From positions 1,364,001-1,428,000 of the forward strand of contig NZ_OY762899.1 of NCBI RefSeq assembly GCF_963666545.1: a DNA stretch of 64,000 bases. The letters run 5' to 3'. Under the pieces are notes generated by a model. It did not search any database. It worked only from the letters and a program-made list of their open reading frames with translations, and was not told the DNA's origin. Positions 24,230-34,002 of the stretch are shown piece after piece. The DNA is from an uncultured Bacteroides sp. GTDB taxonomy: Bacteria > Bacteroidota > Bacteroidia > Bacteroidales > Bacteroidaceae. A program made the translations under genes and the position numbers. The first letter of the stretch is position 1; the number at the start of each line of letters is the position of its first letter.

Positions 24230-25152
24230 GTGTAGAACCAGGAAAATGGGGAATTATATATAATCCCAAAGCCGGAACACGCAAAGTTCAAAAACGGTGG
24301 AAAGAGATCAAAGAGTATATGGATAGTAAGAAGGTGTCTTACGACTATGTACAATCTGAAGGCTTCGGATCCGTGGAACGACTGGCCGGCATTTTAGCCA
24401 ATAATGGCTATCGAACAATTGTGGTAGTAGGAGGAGATGGTGCAATCAACGATGCCATCAATGGTATCATGAACTCCAATGCACCGGATAAAAGTGAGAT
24501 TGCCATCGGAATCATTCCCAATGGAATAGGCAATGACTTTGCCCGGTATTGGGATCTGAATTTGGAGTACAAAGAAGCGGTGAACTGGGTGATCAATAAC
24601 CGCAAAAAGAAAATAGATGTGGGTTACTGCAACTTCTATGATGGAGAGAAGCATGTACGGCGCTACTTCATGAATGCGGTAAACATCGGACTCGGAGCAC
24701 GTATTGTGAGAATAACCGACCAGACAAAACGCTTCTGGGGTGTGAAGTTCTTATCTTATCTGGCAGCCTTGTTCCTATTGTTTTTCGAAAGAAAACTGTA
24801 TCGGACTCACCTAAAAATAAACGATGAACACATACGAGGACGAATCATGACCGTTTGTGTGGGGAATGCAACGGGATATGGACAAACGCCCAGTGCTGTG
24901 CCCTACAATGGGTGGCTGGATGTTTCCGTTATCTATCGTCCCGAATTGTTGGAAGTAATTGCCGGCTTATGGATGCTGATTCAAGGCCGGATACTGAACC
25001 ATAAGATGGTAAAATCATATCGTACTAAAAAAGTGCGTGTGCTCCGTGCACGCAATGCTTCGGTAGACCTTGACGGCCGCATACTACCCAAACATTTCCC
25101 GATTGAGATAGGGATTCTGTCCGAATCCATCACACTGATTATTCCTAATTAA
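24226..25152 (+). CDS. Diacylglycerol/lipid kinase family protein (DagK/YegS-like)
   Basis: 308 aa from ATG 24226 (overlap ATGA with miaA). Motifs of the DAGK catalytic domain: GIIYNPKAGTRK, TIVVVGGDGAINDAINGI and IIPNGIGNDFARYW. The C-terminal beta domain shows GYGQTPSAVPYNGWLDV and ends ILSESITLIIPN. It should phosphorylate a lipid (diacylglycerol or sphingoid base) with ATP. Bacteroides make sphingolipids, so a sphingoid substrate is possible but only inference. The kdsA gene follows by 19 nt. Confidence 0.87.
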   Translation: MSVEPGKWGIIYNPKAGTRKVQKRWKEIKEYMDSKKVSYDYVQSEGFGSVERLAGILANNGYRTIVVVGGDGAINDAINGIMNSNAPDKSEIAIGIIPNGIGNDFARYWDLNLEYKEAVNWVINNRKKKIDVGYCNFYDGEKHVRRYFMNAVNIGLGARIVRITDQTKRFWGVKFLSYLAALFLLFFERKLYRTHLKINDEHIRGRIMTVCVGNATGYGQTPSAVPYNGWLDVSVIYRPELLEVIAGLWMLIQGRILNHKMVKSYRTKKVRVLRARNASVDLDGRILPKHFPIEIGILSESITLIIPN

Positions 25153-25171
25153 CTCTACACATATAAATAAG

Positions 25172-25981
25172 ATGAATATAAAAGATTTGAAACACAGCGA
25201 TTCCGGTAATTTTTTCCTTCTTGCCGGTCCCTGTGTTATTGAGGGCGAAGAGATGGCTATGCGCATAGCCGAACGAATAGTAGAAATGACTGATCGCTTA
25301 AAGATTCCTTATGTATTTAAAGGTTCTTACCGAAAGGCGAATCGTTCAAGACTAGACTCATTTATGGGGATAGGTGATGAAAAGGCCTTAAAGATATTGC
25401 AGAAAGTAAGCCGGACATTCAACGTGCCTACAGTCACTGACATTCATACCGCCGAAGAAGCCGCTATGGCTGCTGAATATGTTGATGTGCTTCAGATACC
25501 GGCCTTCTTGTGCAGACAGACAGATTTGCTCGTTGCTGCTGCCAAAACCGGAAAGATTATCAATATCAAAAAAGGACAATTCTTATCTCCCATGTCTATG
25601 CAATTTGCAGCTGACAAAGTAGTGGAAGCCGGAAATGAGAATGTGATGATCACAGAACGAGGAACAACCTTCGGCTATCAGGACTTGGTGGTAGACTTTC
25701 GTGGAATACCTCAAATGAAAACGTTTGGTTTTCCGGTGATCATGGATGTAACCCACTCGCTGCAACAACCCAACCAAACAAGCGGGGTTACCGGTGGCAT
25801 GCCTCAACTGATAGAGACAGTAGCCAAAGCCGCAATAGCCGTAGGAGCGGACGGTTTGTTCATTGAAACGCATGAAAACCCTGCCGTAGCCAAAAGCGAC
25901 GGTGCCAATATGCTACAACTTGAGCTACTCGAAGGACTGCTCACTAAACTGATTCGTATACGGATGGCCATCAACCAATAA
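25172..25981 (+). CDS. kdsA: 3-deoxy-8-phosphooctulonate synthase
   Basis: 269 aa. Characteristic NFFLLAGPCVIEG, then FKGSYRKANRSR and the late NQTSGVTGGMPQLIE and GLFIETHENP. It condenses phosphoenolpyruvate with arabinose 5-phosphate to Kdo-8-phosphate for lipopolysaccharide core. The family has metal-dependent and independent forms, not distinguished here. It closes the miaA - lipid kinase - kdsA cluster, which suits envelope biosynthesis. Confidence 0.93.
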   Translation: MNIKDLKHSDSGNFFLLAGPCVIEGEEMAMRIAERIVEMTDRLKIPYVFKGSYRKANRSRLDSFMGIGDEKALKILQKVSRTFNVPTVTDIHTAEEAAMAAEYVDVLQIPAFLCRQTDLLVAAAKTGKIINIKKGQFLSPMSMQFAADKVVEAGNENVMITERGTTFGYQDLVVDFRGIPQMKTFGFPVIMDVTHSLQQPNQTSGVTGGMPQLIETVAKAAIAVGADGLFIETHENPAVAKSDGANMLQLELLEGLLTKLIRIRMAINQ

Positions 25982-26078
25982 ATAAAAAGTTTTTTATTAA
26001 AAAGAAGAATATGTCTGTGATTAATAAAGACGGGGACACGACATATTTAGCGTAAAAACAAATTAATTTTATAAGATA

Positions 26079-28901
26079 ATGAAACATCTATTCCGTGGTT
26101 TGTCTGTTGCTGTTATCGCCGTATGCTGTAACAGTGGTCTAGGCTTTGCACAGCAAATGCCTCCTATTCCCGTTGATCCCAATGTGCGCATCGGGAAACT
26201 GGAGAATGGTCTTACGTATTATATCAGGAAAAATAATCTACCCGAGAAAAGAGCAGATTTTTATATCGCACAGAAAGTGGGTGCTATCCTGGAAGAACCT
26301 GCACAACGCGGATTGGCACACTTCTTGGAGCACATGTGTTTCAACGGCACCAAACATTTCCCCGGAAATGCGTTGAAAGAATATTTAGAGACAATCGGTG
26401 TGAAGTTTGGTGAGAACCTTAACGCATATACTTCCATTGATGAGACGGTATATAATATCTCTAATGTACCTGTAATGCGTGAAGGACCTGTCGATTCATG
26501 CTTACTCATTCTGCACGACTGGTCAAACGACCTATTGCTGGAAAGTAAAGAGATAGACAAAGAACGAGGTGTGATTCATGAAGAATGGCGAACACGCATG
26601 AGCGCTATGCAACGTCTTCAAGAAAAATCGCTATCGCAAATGTATGCCGGAACCAAATATGCTGACTGCCTGCCAATTGGTAGTATGGACATTGTAGATA
26701 ACTTTAAATACCAAACACTCAGAGATTATTATGAAAAATGGTATCGCCCCGATCTGCAAGGAATTATCGTTGTAGGTGATATTGATGTAGATGCCATGGA
26801 AGCGAAAATTAAAAAAATCTTTTCGGATATTCCCGCACAACCCAATGGTGCTGAACGCATTTACTATCCGGTGAGCGATAACAAAGAACCTATTGTTGTC
26901 ATCGAACAAGATAAAGAGCAACCGAATATACAGATATTGGTATTCAACAAGCATGAAACAACTCCCGACGACCAGAAAGGAAATATGGGTTACCTCGTAA
27001 GTGATTACGCAAAGAAACTCATCGGTAACATGCTGAATGCCCGCCTGAACGAGTTGACTCAAACAGCCAACCCTCCTTATATTTATGCCGGAGCAGAGGA
27101 TGGAATGTTTTTTGCTTCTAAAACAAAAGATGCATTTACAGGGGTAGTTGTATGCAAAGAGGGAGAAATAGAAAGTGGATTATCTACATTGTTGCGAGAA
27201 ATAGAACGCGCCAGAAGATTTGGCTTTACCGAATCGGAATATGTACGTGCACGTGCTGAATATCTGCGCCAACTGGAGTCAGCATTCAACGAACGTGACA
27301 AGAACAAAAATGAAAGTTACGTAAATGAGTATGTACAGCACTTCTTGAACAACGAGCCTATACCGGGCATTGACAAGGAATATGCCATCATCAACCAAAT
27401 TGCTCCTGCCATACCGATAGCCGCATTGAACGAATTGATGCAAACACTGGTAACAGACAGCAACCAGGTTGTAGCCCTCTTCGGCCCTGAAAAAGAGGGA
27501 CTTAAATATCCGACAAAAGAGGCTCTTCTCGAAGTTCTCAAAAAAGCGAAAGCCGAAGAGTTGACTGCTTATGTAGACAAAGTATCCGACAAACCATTGA
27601 TGGCAGAAAAACCCAAAGCCGGCAAGATTCTATCGGAGAAAAACGATCCGGCATTCGGAACAACAACACTGACTCTGTCTAACGGTGCCAAAGTCATCAT
27701 TAAGAAAACAGATTTTAAAGCTGATGAGATACAGATGAAAGCTGTCAGCTTGGGAGGAACTTCTCTGTTCCCAACTTCTGAGATCATCAACATCAAATCA
27801 TTGAATGACGTGATCGGTGCAGGTGGTTTGGGAGAATTCAGCACAGTGGAACTCCAAAAAGTGCTTGCCGGTAAGAAAGCATCTGCTTCTGCCCAAGTAG
27901 GTGATAAGACGGAAGCCATTAGTGGTAACTGTTCTCCAAAAGACTTCGAAACAATGCTGCAACTTACTTATCTGGCCTTTACAGCACCACGCAAAGATGT
28001 GGATGCATTTGAGTCTTACAAAAACCGTACAAAAGCTTCTTTGTTGAATCAAGAAATGAATCCGATGATTACATTCGTAGACTCTATTCAGGGAGGCATC
28101 TACATGAATCATCCGAGAATGCAGAGACTAAAGGCCGATATGATAGACAAGATCGACTATGATAAAATTCTATCCATGTATAAGGACCGTTTCAAAGATG
28201 CCAGCGACTTTACCTTTATTTTGGTAGGTAACGTAGACATTGAAGCTGCTAAACCTCTGATTGCTCAATACATTGCTTCTTTGCCATCTATCAAACGGAA
28301 AGAAACATTCAAAGACAACAATGTAGATATGCGCAAAGGAATCTATAAAAATGAATTTATCAAGGAGCAAGAAACGGCTAAAGCTTCTGTGTTTGCATTC
28401 TACAACGGCACATGCAAGTATGATTTGAAAAATAGCCTATTGATCAGCATGACCGATCAAATTCTGAACCTTGTTTATACAGAAAAGGTAAGAGAGGAAG
28501 AGGGCGGAACTTACGGTGTAAATGTTGGAGGAGATCTCCAGAAATATCCTCAAGAGAAATTTGTACTCCAAATCATGTTCGACACTGCACCGGATAAAAA
28601 AGATAAATTGACCAGCATCATCTTTGGAGAATTAGAGAACTTGGGTAAGAATGGTCCTTCGGAAGCTAATCTGAATAAAGTGAAAGAGTTTATGCTTAAA
28701 AAGTATAAAGAAGATTTGAAGGAGAACGGTTTTTGGCTCGGCACGATTGATGATTATCTATTCACGAATGTGGATATGACAAAAGGTTATGAAGCAACGC
28801 TAAACAGCATAACAACCAAAGACATTCAGAACTTCGCCAATTCTATATTCAGTCAGAAAAATGAAGTAGAAGTAACCATGATTAGTCCTGAGAAGAAGTA
28901 A
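26079..28901 (+). CDS. M16 family zinc peptidase (pitrilysin/PqqL type), exported
   Basis: 940 aa with signal peptide (SVAVIAVCCNSGLGFA/QQ). The inverted zinc motif HxxEH is HFLEH at residues 81-85, with the downstream Glu in ERGVIHEEWR. Two tandem M16 halves are present, active N-terminal and inactive C-terminal (from TLTLSNGAKVIIKKTD, with no HxxEH). The C-terminal part has the usual REEEGGTYGVNVGGD. It should degrade peptides in the periplasm. It has no close neighbour upstream (97-nt gap with no clear promoter) and is followed 19 nt later by the DUF5687 gene. Confidence 0.9.
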   Translation: MKHLFRGLSVAVIAVCCNSGLGFAQQMPPIPVDPNVRIGKLENGLTYYIRKNNLPEKRADFYIAQKVGAILEEPAQRGLAHFLEHMCFNGTKHFPGNALKEYLETIGVKFGENLNAYTSIDETVYNISNVPVMREGPVDSCLLILHDWSNDLLLESKEIDKERGVIHEEWRTRMSAMQRLQEKSLSQMYAGTKYADCLPIGSMDIVDNFKYQTLRDYYEKWYRPDLQGIIVVGDIDVDAMEAKIKKIFSDIPAQPNGAERIYYPVSDNKEPIVVIEQDKEQPNIQILVFNKHETTPDDQKGNMGYLVSDYAKKLIGNMLNARLNELTQTANPPYIYAGAEDGMFFASKTKDAFTGVVVCKEGEIESGLSTLLREIERARRFGFTESEYVRARAEYLRQLESAFNERDKNKNESYVNEYVQHFLNNEPIPGIDKEYAIINQIAPAIPIAALNELMQTLVTDSNQVVALFGPEKEGLKYPTKEALLEVLKKAKAEELTAYVDKVSDKPLMAEKPKAGKILSEKNDPAFGTTTLTLSNGAKVIIKKTDFKADEIQMKAVSLGGTSLFPTSEIINIKSLNDVIGAGGLGEFSTVELQKVLAGKKASASAQVGDKTEAISGNCSPKDFETMLQLTYLAFTAPRKDVDAFESYKNRTKASLLNQEMNPMITFVDSIQGGIYMNHPRMQRLKADMIDKIDYDKILSMYKDRFKDASDFTFILVGNVDIEAAKPLIAQYIASLPSIKRKETFKDNNVDMRKGIYKNEFIKEQETAKASVFAFYNGTCKYDLKNSLLISMTDQILNLVYTEKVREEEGGTYGVNVGGDLQKYPQEKFVLQIMFDTAPDKKDKLTSIIFGELENLGKNGPSEANLNKVKEFMLKKYKEDLKENGFWLGTIDDYLFTNVDMTKGYEATLNSITTKDIQNFANSIFSQKNEVEVTMISPEKK

Positions 28902-28920
28902 CTACAAATACCTATTCATT

Positions 28921-30408
28921 ATGCTTTTTAAGGAACTATATAAGCATCACAGACTTGCTGCTAAACGCCACCCTATGTATGAGAAGAACAAATTCGGAAA
29001 GTTCTTCATGTACTTCATGGCGGTGTTTTGGGCAGGATATCTTATCTTCTTTGGAACCACATTCGCACTCAGCTTTGCTGAAGCGGCTCCTAATATGGAG
29101 CCGTATAATGTGATGAATAAAGGATTGATCTTTGTGTTCGCTCTCGACTTCCTGATGCGTTTCCCTTTTCAGAAGACGCCTACACAAGAAGTTAAGCCTT
29201 ATTTGCTGATACCGATCAAACGGAATAAGATCCTTGATTTCCTGTTACTCCGATCAGGATTAGATACGTTTAACATCATCTGGTTGTTCATGTTTGTGCC
29301 TTTTGCGATTATCACTGTCACCAAGTTTTTTGGAGTAACAGGGATTATCACCTATGCTTTAGGCATTTACCTGTTAACGGTTCTGAACAACTATTGGTAT
29401 CTTCTCTGTCGCACGCTAATGAATGAACGGATATACTGGATTGCCTTACCCATTGCGGCTTACGCCGCATTGGGGGCAATCATGTTTATCCCTGAGAAGA
29501 ACTATATCAGTGATTTCACGATGAATCTGGGAGAAGCTTTTATCGAAGGGAATATTCTGGCTTATTTGGGTACTCTCGCAGCCATCGCACTCTTATGGAT
29601 GGCCAACCGGAAAATCATGGTTGGACTGGTATACGCAGAACTAAGTAAGGTAGAGGACACAAAAGTGAAGCACGTATCGGAATATAAATTTCTGGAACGC
29701 TACGGAGAGATTGGCGAATACTTTCGCCTGGAGCTGAAAATGCTTTTCCGTAATAAGCGATGCAAAACTTCGTTGCGAAGCATTGCAATTATTGTGCTGC
29801 TCTTTTCCGGTCTGCTAGGCTTTTCTGACGTGTATGATGGAGCTATCATGAAAAACTTTACTTCCATTTATGCTTTCGTGGCTTTTGGTATGGTGATCTT
29901 AACACAAATCATGAGCTTTGAAGGCAATTATCTGGATGGGTTGATGACTCGTAAAGAATCTATATTCAGTCTGCTAAAAGCAAAATACTACCTTTACAGT
30001 ATGGGAGTTATCATTCCGTTTATCTTCATGATTCCTGCCATGGTGATGGGAAAGCTTACTTTATTAGCTGCTTTCTCTTTTGCTTTCTTCGCCATCGGAC
30101 CGGTTTATTTCATGTTATTCCAATTAGCGGTGTATAACAATAAAACAGTTCCTTTGAACGAAGGAGTTTCCGGTCGACAGGGTTCGGGAAGCGGATTTCA
30201 GACGATGGTGAGTTTAGGCGCTTTTGGTATTCCTATGATACTCTATTCTTCGCTGGATGCCCTGTTGGGAGAAGTCACCGGACAATGGATTCTGTTGGGC
30301 ATCGGACTAATATTCGCGCTTACCTCGCATCTTTGGATTAAAAGTGTGTACAAGCGCTTTATGGCTAGACGATACAAAAACATGGAAGGATTCCGGGATA
30401 CGAAATAA
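28921..30408 (+). CDS. DUF5687 family membrane protein (ABC permease partner)
   Basis: 495 aa with about 10-12 membrane segments (FMYFMAVFWAGYLIFFGTTF, FLLLRSGLDTFNIIWLFMFV, IAIIVLLFSGLLGF, MGVIIPFIFMIPAMVM). The pattern, including an RLELKMLFRNKRCKTSLRS loop, matches DUF5687 proteins, always next to an ABC ATPase. The ATPase gene follows at 30442. Together they form an ABC-2-like exporter of unknown substrate. The group M16 - DUF5687 - ATPase - NlpC/P60 - TraB is closely spaced. Confidence 0.82.
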   Translation: MLFKELYKHHRLAAKRHPMYEKNKFGKFFMYFMAVFWAGYLIFFGTTFALSFAEAAPNMEPYNVMNKGLIFVFALDFLMRFPFQKTPTQEVKPYLLIPIKRNKILDFLLLRSGLDTFNIIWLFMFVPFAIITVTKFFGVTGIITYALGIYLLTVLNNYWYLLCRTLMNERIYWIALPIAAYAALGAIMFIPEKNYISDFTMNLGEAFIEGNILAYLGTLAAIALLWMANRKIMVGLVYAELSKVEDTKVKHVSEYKFLERYGEIGEYFRLELKMLFRNKRCKTSLRSIAIIVLLFSGLLGFSDVYDGAIMKNFTSIYAFVAFGMVILTQIMSFEGNYLDGLMTRKESIFSLLKAKYYLYSMGVIIPFIFMIPAMVMGKLTLLAAFSFAFFAIGPVYFMLFQLAVYNNKTVPLNEGVSGRQGSGSGFQTMVSLGAFGIPMILYSSLDALLGEVTGQWILLGIGLIFALTSHLWIKSVYKRFMARRYKNMEGFRDTK

Positions 30409-30441
30409 GTAGTATTAAGCAATAAAACAAAGAATAGAATT

Positions 30442-31146
30442 ATGATAACCATCAATCATCTGCAAAAAAGCTTCGGCGAAAAGAAAGCCGTCGATATTGA
30501 TAATTATACCATCAACCAAGGAGATATGATTGGACTAGTGGGAAACAATGGAGCCGGCAAGACGACTCTTTTCCGACTAATACTCGATTTGCTCAAAGCG
30601 GACAATGGCACTGTAACCATCAACAACATTGAAGTAAGCAAAAGCGAAGAGTGGAAGACGTTCACCGGTGCTTTCATTGACGACGGCTTCCTGATTGACT
30701 ACCTCACTCCTGAAGAATATTTCTACTTTATTGGCAAGATGTACGGACTCAAGAAAGAAGAAGTAGACGAACTACTTGTTCCTTTTGAACGCTTCATGAA
30801 CGAAGAAGTGATCGGACAAAAGAAGTTTATCCGTAACTTCTCGGCTGGTAACAAACAGAAAATAGGTATCATCTCGGCCATGTTGCACAAACCGCAACTA
30901 TTGATTCTTGATGAACCGTTCAATTTTCTGGATCCAAGTTCACAATCGATCATTAAGCATATGTTGAAGAAGTATAATGAAGAGACAAATGCTACTATAT
31001 TGATTTCAAGCCACAATTTGAATCACACGGTAGATGTCTGTCCGCGCATTGCTTTGCTGGAACATGGCATCATTATTCGTGATATTATAAATCAAAATAG
31101 TTCTGCAGAAAAGGAACTGGAAGAATACTTCAATGTAGAAGAGTAG
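30442..31146 (+). CDS. ABC transporter ATP-binding protein
   Basis: 234 aa. Walker A GLVGNNGAGKTTLF, signature FSAGNKQKIG (degenerate LSGGQ), Walker B LLILDEPFNFLDP and the H-loop ISSHNLNH. The form with NFSAGNKQK resembles ABC-2 exporter ATPases of the NatA/CcmA type. It is the energy subunit of the DUF5687 transporter upstream. The C40 peptidase gene begins 4 nt after its stop. Confidence 0.88.
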   Translation: MITINHLQKSFGEKKAVDIDNYTINQGDMIGLVGNNGAGKTTLFRLILDLLKADNGTVTINNIEVSKSEEWKTFTGAFIDDGFLIDYLTPEEYFYFIGKMYGLKKEEVDELLVPFERFMNEEVIGQKKFIRNFSAGNKQKIGIISAMLHKPQLLILDEPFNFLDPSSQSIIKHMLKKYNEETNATILISSHNLNHTVDVCPRIALLEHGIIIRDIINQNSSAEKELEEYFNVEE

Positions 31147-31150
31147 ACTG

Positions 31151-31663
31151 ATGAAGAAAGGTCTTATTTACCTATTGGCAGTGGTCGCTGCGGCAATGAG
31201 TTTGAGCTCTTGCCGCACGTCCGCACCCAGGCTTGACTATCGGGCACTAGCGCATGCCACTGAGAAATTAGGCATCGAAATAGGACCGAGAGATAATCAC
31301 CAACTATACATTGAAGCAGCCGAATGGATTGGCGTTCCCTATCGGGCGGGCAAAGACGACAAACACGGGACAGACTGTTCCGGACTAACAAGCCGACTTT
31401 ACAAAAGTGTATACAAGATCAAGCTACCGAGAAGTACCGAAGATCAGCGCAAAGAAAGTGATAAAATAAGGCGCAACAATTTGCACGAAGGAGATTTGGT
31501 CTTCTTCTCTAGCAAACAGACAAATAAGGAAGTTGCCCACGTAGGTATCTATTTAAAAGAAGGACAGTTTATCCACGCCAGCACCAGCAAAGGTGTTATC
31601 ATCAGTAGCCTGAATGAAGAATATTACAAAAAGTACTGGATAGGTGGCGGCAGAGTTAGATAA
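31151..31663 (+). CDS. NlpC/P60 (C40) peptidase, lipoprotein
   Basis: 170 aa with lipoprotein signal (LLAVVAAAMSLSSC, C21). C76 in GTDCSGLTSRLY is the catalytic cysteine; H130 (VAHVGIYL) and H142 (FIHASTSKG) complete the triad. These enzymes cleave the D-Glu-diaminopimelate bond in peptidoglycan stems. Outer-membrane anchored, facing the wall. It is 4 nt behind the ABC ATPase gene and 18 nt ahead of the TraB/GumN gene. Confidence 0.9.
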   Translation: MKKGLIYLLAVVAAAMSLSSCRTSAPRLDYRALAHATEKLGIEIGPRDNHQLYIEAAEWIGVPYRAGKDDKHGTDCSGLTSRLYKSVYKIKLPRSTEDQRKESDKIRRNNLHEGDLVFFSSKQTNKEVAHVGIYLKEGQFIHASTSKGVIISSLNEEYYKKYWIGGGRVR

Positions 31664-31681
31664 CCACTATAATCAATTGAT

Positions 31682-32566
31682 ATGAAAAGAAATCTTGTTA
31701 TTTTGTTCGTTGCGTGCTTAGCGCTCAATGTAAACGCACAGTTGTTATGGAAAGTATCAGGCAACGGTTTAAGTAAACCTTCCTATATTTTGGGAACTCA
31801 CCATCTGGCTCCTCTTAGCATCATTGACAGCATAAAAGGATTGCAAACAGCATTCGACGCAACCACACAAATCATTGGAGAATTGAAGATGTCCGAAGTG
31901 CAAACTCCGGCCGCTATGCAACTCATGCAACAAAAGATGATGATTGAAAACGATACGACACTCCAAGCACTTTTCACTCCGGAACAATATACCACAGTAA
32001 ATAACTTCACAAAAGAGAATCTGGGCTTTGACCTATCGCAGATGCCTAAAGTAAAACCCGCATTCATAACCAATAATGCAGTGGTTGTACTATACATGAA
32101 ACATGTTGGAAACTTTAAACCACAAGAACAACTAGATACTTACTTTCAGACAAAAGGTATCGAAAGAGGGAAAAAAGTCGATGCATTGGAAACACTAGAC
32201 TTTCAGTTTAACCTTTTATATAATAGCATGTCCCTCCGTCGACAAGCCGAACTACTTCTGTGCGAACTTAGCGATGTAGATAAGTTGGTCAATAACACAA
32301 AGAAACTGACGACTGCTTACATGATTCAAGATTTGAATACGATGTATAAACTTTCGCTAGAAAAAGAAGGTGCGCCTTGTGATCCTCTACCCGGTGAAAT
32401 GGAAGCAATGATTGATGACCGAAATAAAACATGGGCTACTAAACTTCCTGCATTAATGGCTGCCGACCCAACGTTTGTAGTAGTAGGTGCACTACACTTA
32501 CCCGGTGAAGATGGGCTACTAAATCTCCTAAAAAAACAAGGTTATACTGTACAAGCTGTAAAATAA
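31682..32566 (+). CDS. TraB/GumN family protein, exported
   Basis: 294 aa with signal peptide (ILFVACLALNVNA/Q). The N-terminal LLWKVSGNGLSKPSYILGTHH carries the first conserved GxHH motif and the C-terminus VVVGALHLPGEDGLLNLLKK the second (GAxH). This is the TraB/PrgY/GumN family, predicted metalloprotease-like. Function in Bacteroides is unknown. It ends the run that begins with the M16 peptidase. Confidence 0.87.
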   Translation: MKRNLVILFVACLALNVNAQLLWKVSGNGLSKPSYILGTHHLAPLSIIDSIKGLQTAFDATTQIIGELKMSEVQTPAAMQLMQQKMMIENDTTLQALFTPEQYTTVNNFTKENLGFDLSQMPKVKPAFITNNAVVVLYMKHVGNFKPQEQLDTYFQTKGIERGKKVDALETLDFQFNLLYNSMSLRRQAELLLCELSDVDKLVNNTKKLTTAYMIQDLNTMYKLSLEKEGAPCDPLPGEMEAMIDDRNKTWATKLPALMAADPTFVVVGALHLPGEDGLLNLLKKQGYTVQAVK

Positions 32567-32591
32567 ATCTCTATAATTAAATAATATTCAT

Positions 32592-32599
32592 TACTTTTG
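32592..32599 (+). promoter_or_regulatory. -7 box for the DUF3667 gene
   Basis: TACTTTTG (32592-32599) matches TAnnTTTG, 28 nt before the ATG at 32628. Confidence 0.55.
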
Positions 32600-32627
32600 C
32601 ACCGAATCAGGAATAAAGCACAAAGTT

Positions 32628-33524
32628 ATGGATAAGAATAGAGCACAAGCATACCTACGCCTCATTAATTACAAGCAACGTCATGGCAAAGTAATATCCA
32701 CATACACTGACGTAGAAAAGTATCGCTGCAATAATTGCCACATAGAATTTGAAGGCAACTATTGCAGTAACTGCGGACAAAGCAGAAGCGCGTCGCGCTT
32801 TACTTATAAATCTGTAATAAAAAGTATTTTCCATAGCCTATCTCACATTGATGGCTCTTTTTTTTCTACGATCAAGGAGCTATTTATCCGTCCGGGTTAT
32901 ATGATAAGTGACTATATCGCCGGAAGACGGGTCATTTATTTCCCTCCCATTCAAATGCTCTTCATTCTGGGAGCTTTGTACATGCTACTGCTTCATAGCC
33001 TGCATCCTGTTGCTGCCGCTGCAAGTAGTGAAATGACAACACCCGACAACATCAATTTAAATTTTAATGACTACAATCTGGCCCATTGGCTTAATTCACC
33101 ATTCATACGCTCGGTTGCTAAAACGCTGGAACATTGGTTTACAGGTAATAAAGCATTAGAAATTATGTGTACCCTCCCCATCTATGCACTTGCCACACAT
33201 TGGGCTTTTCGGGGACGTTTGTACAACCAGCACTACAATCTGGTGGAACTTTTTTTTGTACGCGCCTATGCTGCATGCCAAATATTGATAGCGTCTATTA
33301 TCTTGCTCCCTTTCATGAATGGTAGTGAAGAAGGCATACCTTGGTGGCTGGAAGTGTTGTTTGCGGTATGGATCTATGCGCAACTGTTCAGAGGAAAAAT
33401 AGGCGACACTATAAAAAGAACGATATTGATGTATATCTACTTTGTACTCATTTTAATTCTGCTGGCAATAATCGTTGTTGCCATACTGGTCTTATTCGCA
33501 TTTATAGTCCGCTTATTCGCATAA
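32628..33524 (+). CDS. DUF3667 family membrane protein with zinc ribbon
   Basis: 298 aa. Near residue 35 a CxxC-x(10)-CxxC zinc ribbon is visible (RCNNCHIEFEGNYCSNCGQS), followed by the DUF3667 core (SLSHIDGSFFSTIKELFIRP, GYMISDYIAGRRVIYFPP, QMLFILGALYMLLLH). Five or so membrane segments follow, the last near the C-terminus (ILILLAIIVVAILVLFAFIV). A Bacteroidetes family of unknown function. It stands alone between TraB and rplU with its own promoter. Confidence 0.85.
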   Translation: MDKNRAQAYLRLINYKQRHGKVISTYTDVEKYRCNNCHIEFEGNYCSNCGQSRSASRFTYKSVIKSIFHSLSHIDGSFFSTIKELFIRPGYMISDYIAGRRVIYFPPIQMLFILGALYMLLLHSLHPVAAAASSEMTTPDNINLNFNDYNLAHWLNSPFIRSVAKTLEHWFTGNKALEIMCTLPIYALATHWAFRGRLYNQHYNLVELFFVRAYAACQILIASIILLPFMNGSEEGIPWWLEVLFAVWIYAQLFRGKIGDTIKRTILMYIYFVLILILLAIIVVAILVLFAFIVRLFA

Positions 33525-33539
33525 AAAAGAAATAAAAGT

Positions 33540-33570
33540 TTGTCTGGCTGAAATAAAAGCACTAATTTTG
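33540..33570 (+). promoter_or_regulatory. Bacteroides promoter for rplU-rpmA
   Basis: TTG (33540-33542), 20-nt spacer, TAATTTTG (33563-33570): a full consensus promoter, with a leader of about 85 nt before rplU. The box partly overlaps GTGGCCT (33570-33576), which can pair with AGGCCAC (33621-33627). Confidence 0.75.
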
Positions 33571-33663
33571 TGGCCTGATTATTCCGCATCGGGTAAACCA
33601 AGTGTTCTTTAAGTGATTAAAGGCCACCCGCCGGAGAAAACCTGTATAACAATATTATAACAG

Positions 33664-33981
33664 ATGTACGCAATTGTAGAGATTAACGGTCAGCAATTTA
33701 AAGCTGAAGCCGGAAGAAGGTTGTTCGTTCACCACATCCAAGATGCTGAAAACGGTTCAACGGTAGAGTTTGACAAAGTTCTTTTGGTAGACAAAGACGG
33801 AGCTGTAACAGTAGGTATTCCTACAGTAGAAGGAGCTAAAGTTGTTTGCCAAGTTGTAACAAGTCTTGTAAAAGGCGACAAAGTAATCATCTTCCATAAG
33901 AAGAAAAGAAAAGGTTACAGAAAACGCAACGGTCACCGTCAACAGTTTACTGAGTTAACAATCGCAGAAGTAGTAGCTTAA
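33664..33981 (+). CDS. rplU: 50S ribosomal protein L21
   Basis: 105 aa, typical length. The start [20 protein letters not shown] and the end [19 protein letters not shown] are diagnostic. It binds 23S rRNA in the large subunit. Followed after 21 nt by rpmA, the universal partner. Codon use is strongly biased as expected of a highly expressed gene. Confidence 0.97.
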   Translation: MYAIVEINGQQFKAEAGRRLFVHHIQDAENGSTVEFDKVLLVDKDGAVTVGIPTVEGAKVVCQVVTSLVKGDKVIIFHKKKRKGYRKRNGHRQQFTELTIAEVVA

Positions 33982-34002
33982 TCCAATTAAATTTAAGAAG
34001 AA

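Noticed and set aside
33571-33663. Metabolite riboswitch upstream of rplU
   Set aside because: Short leader with no known aptamer motif; at most a ribosomal-protein leader.
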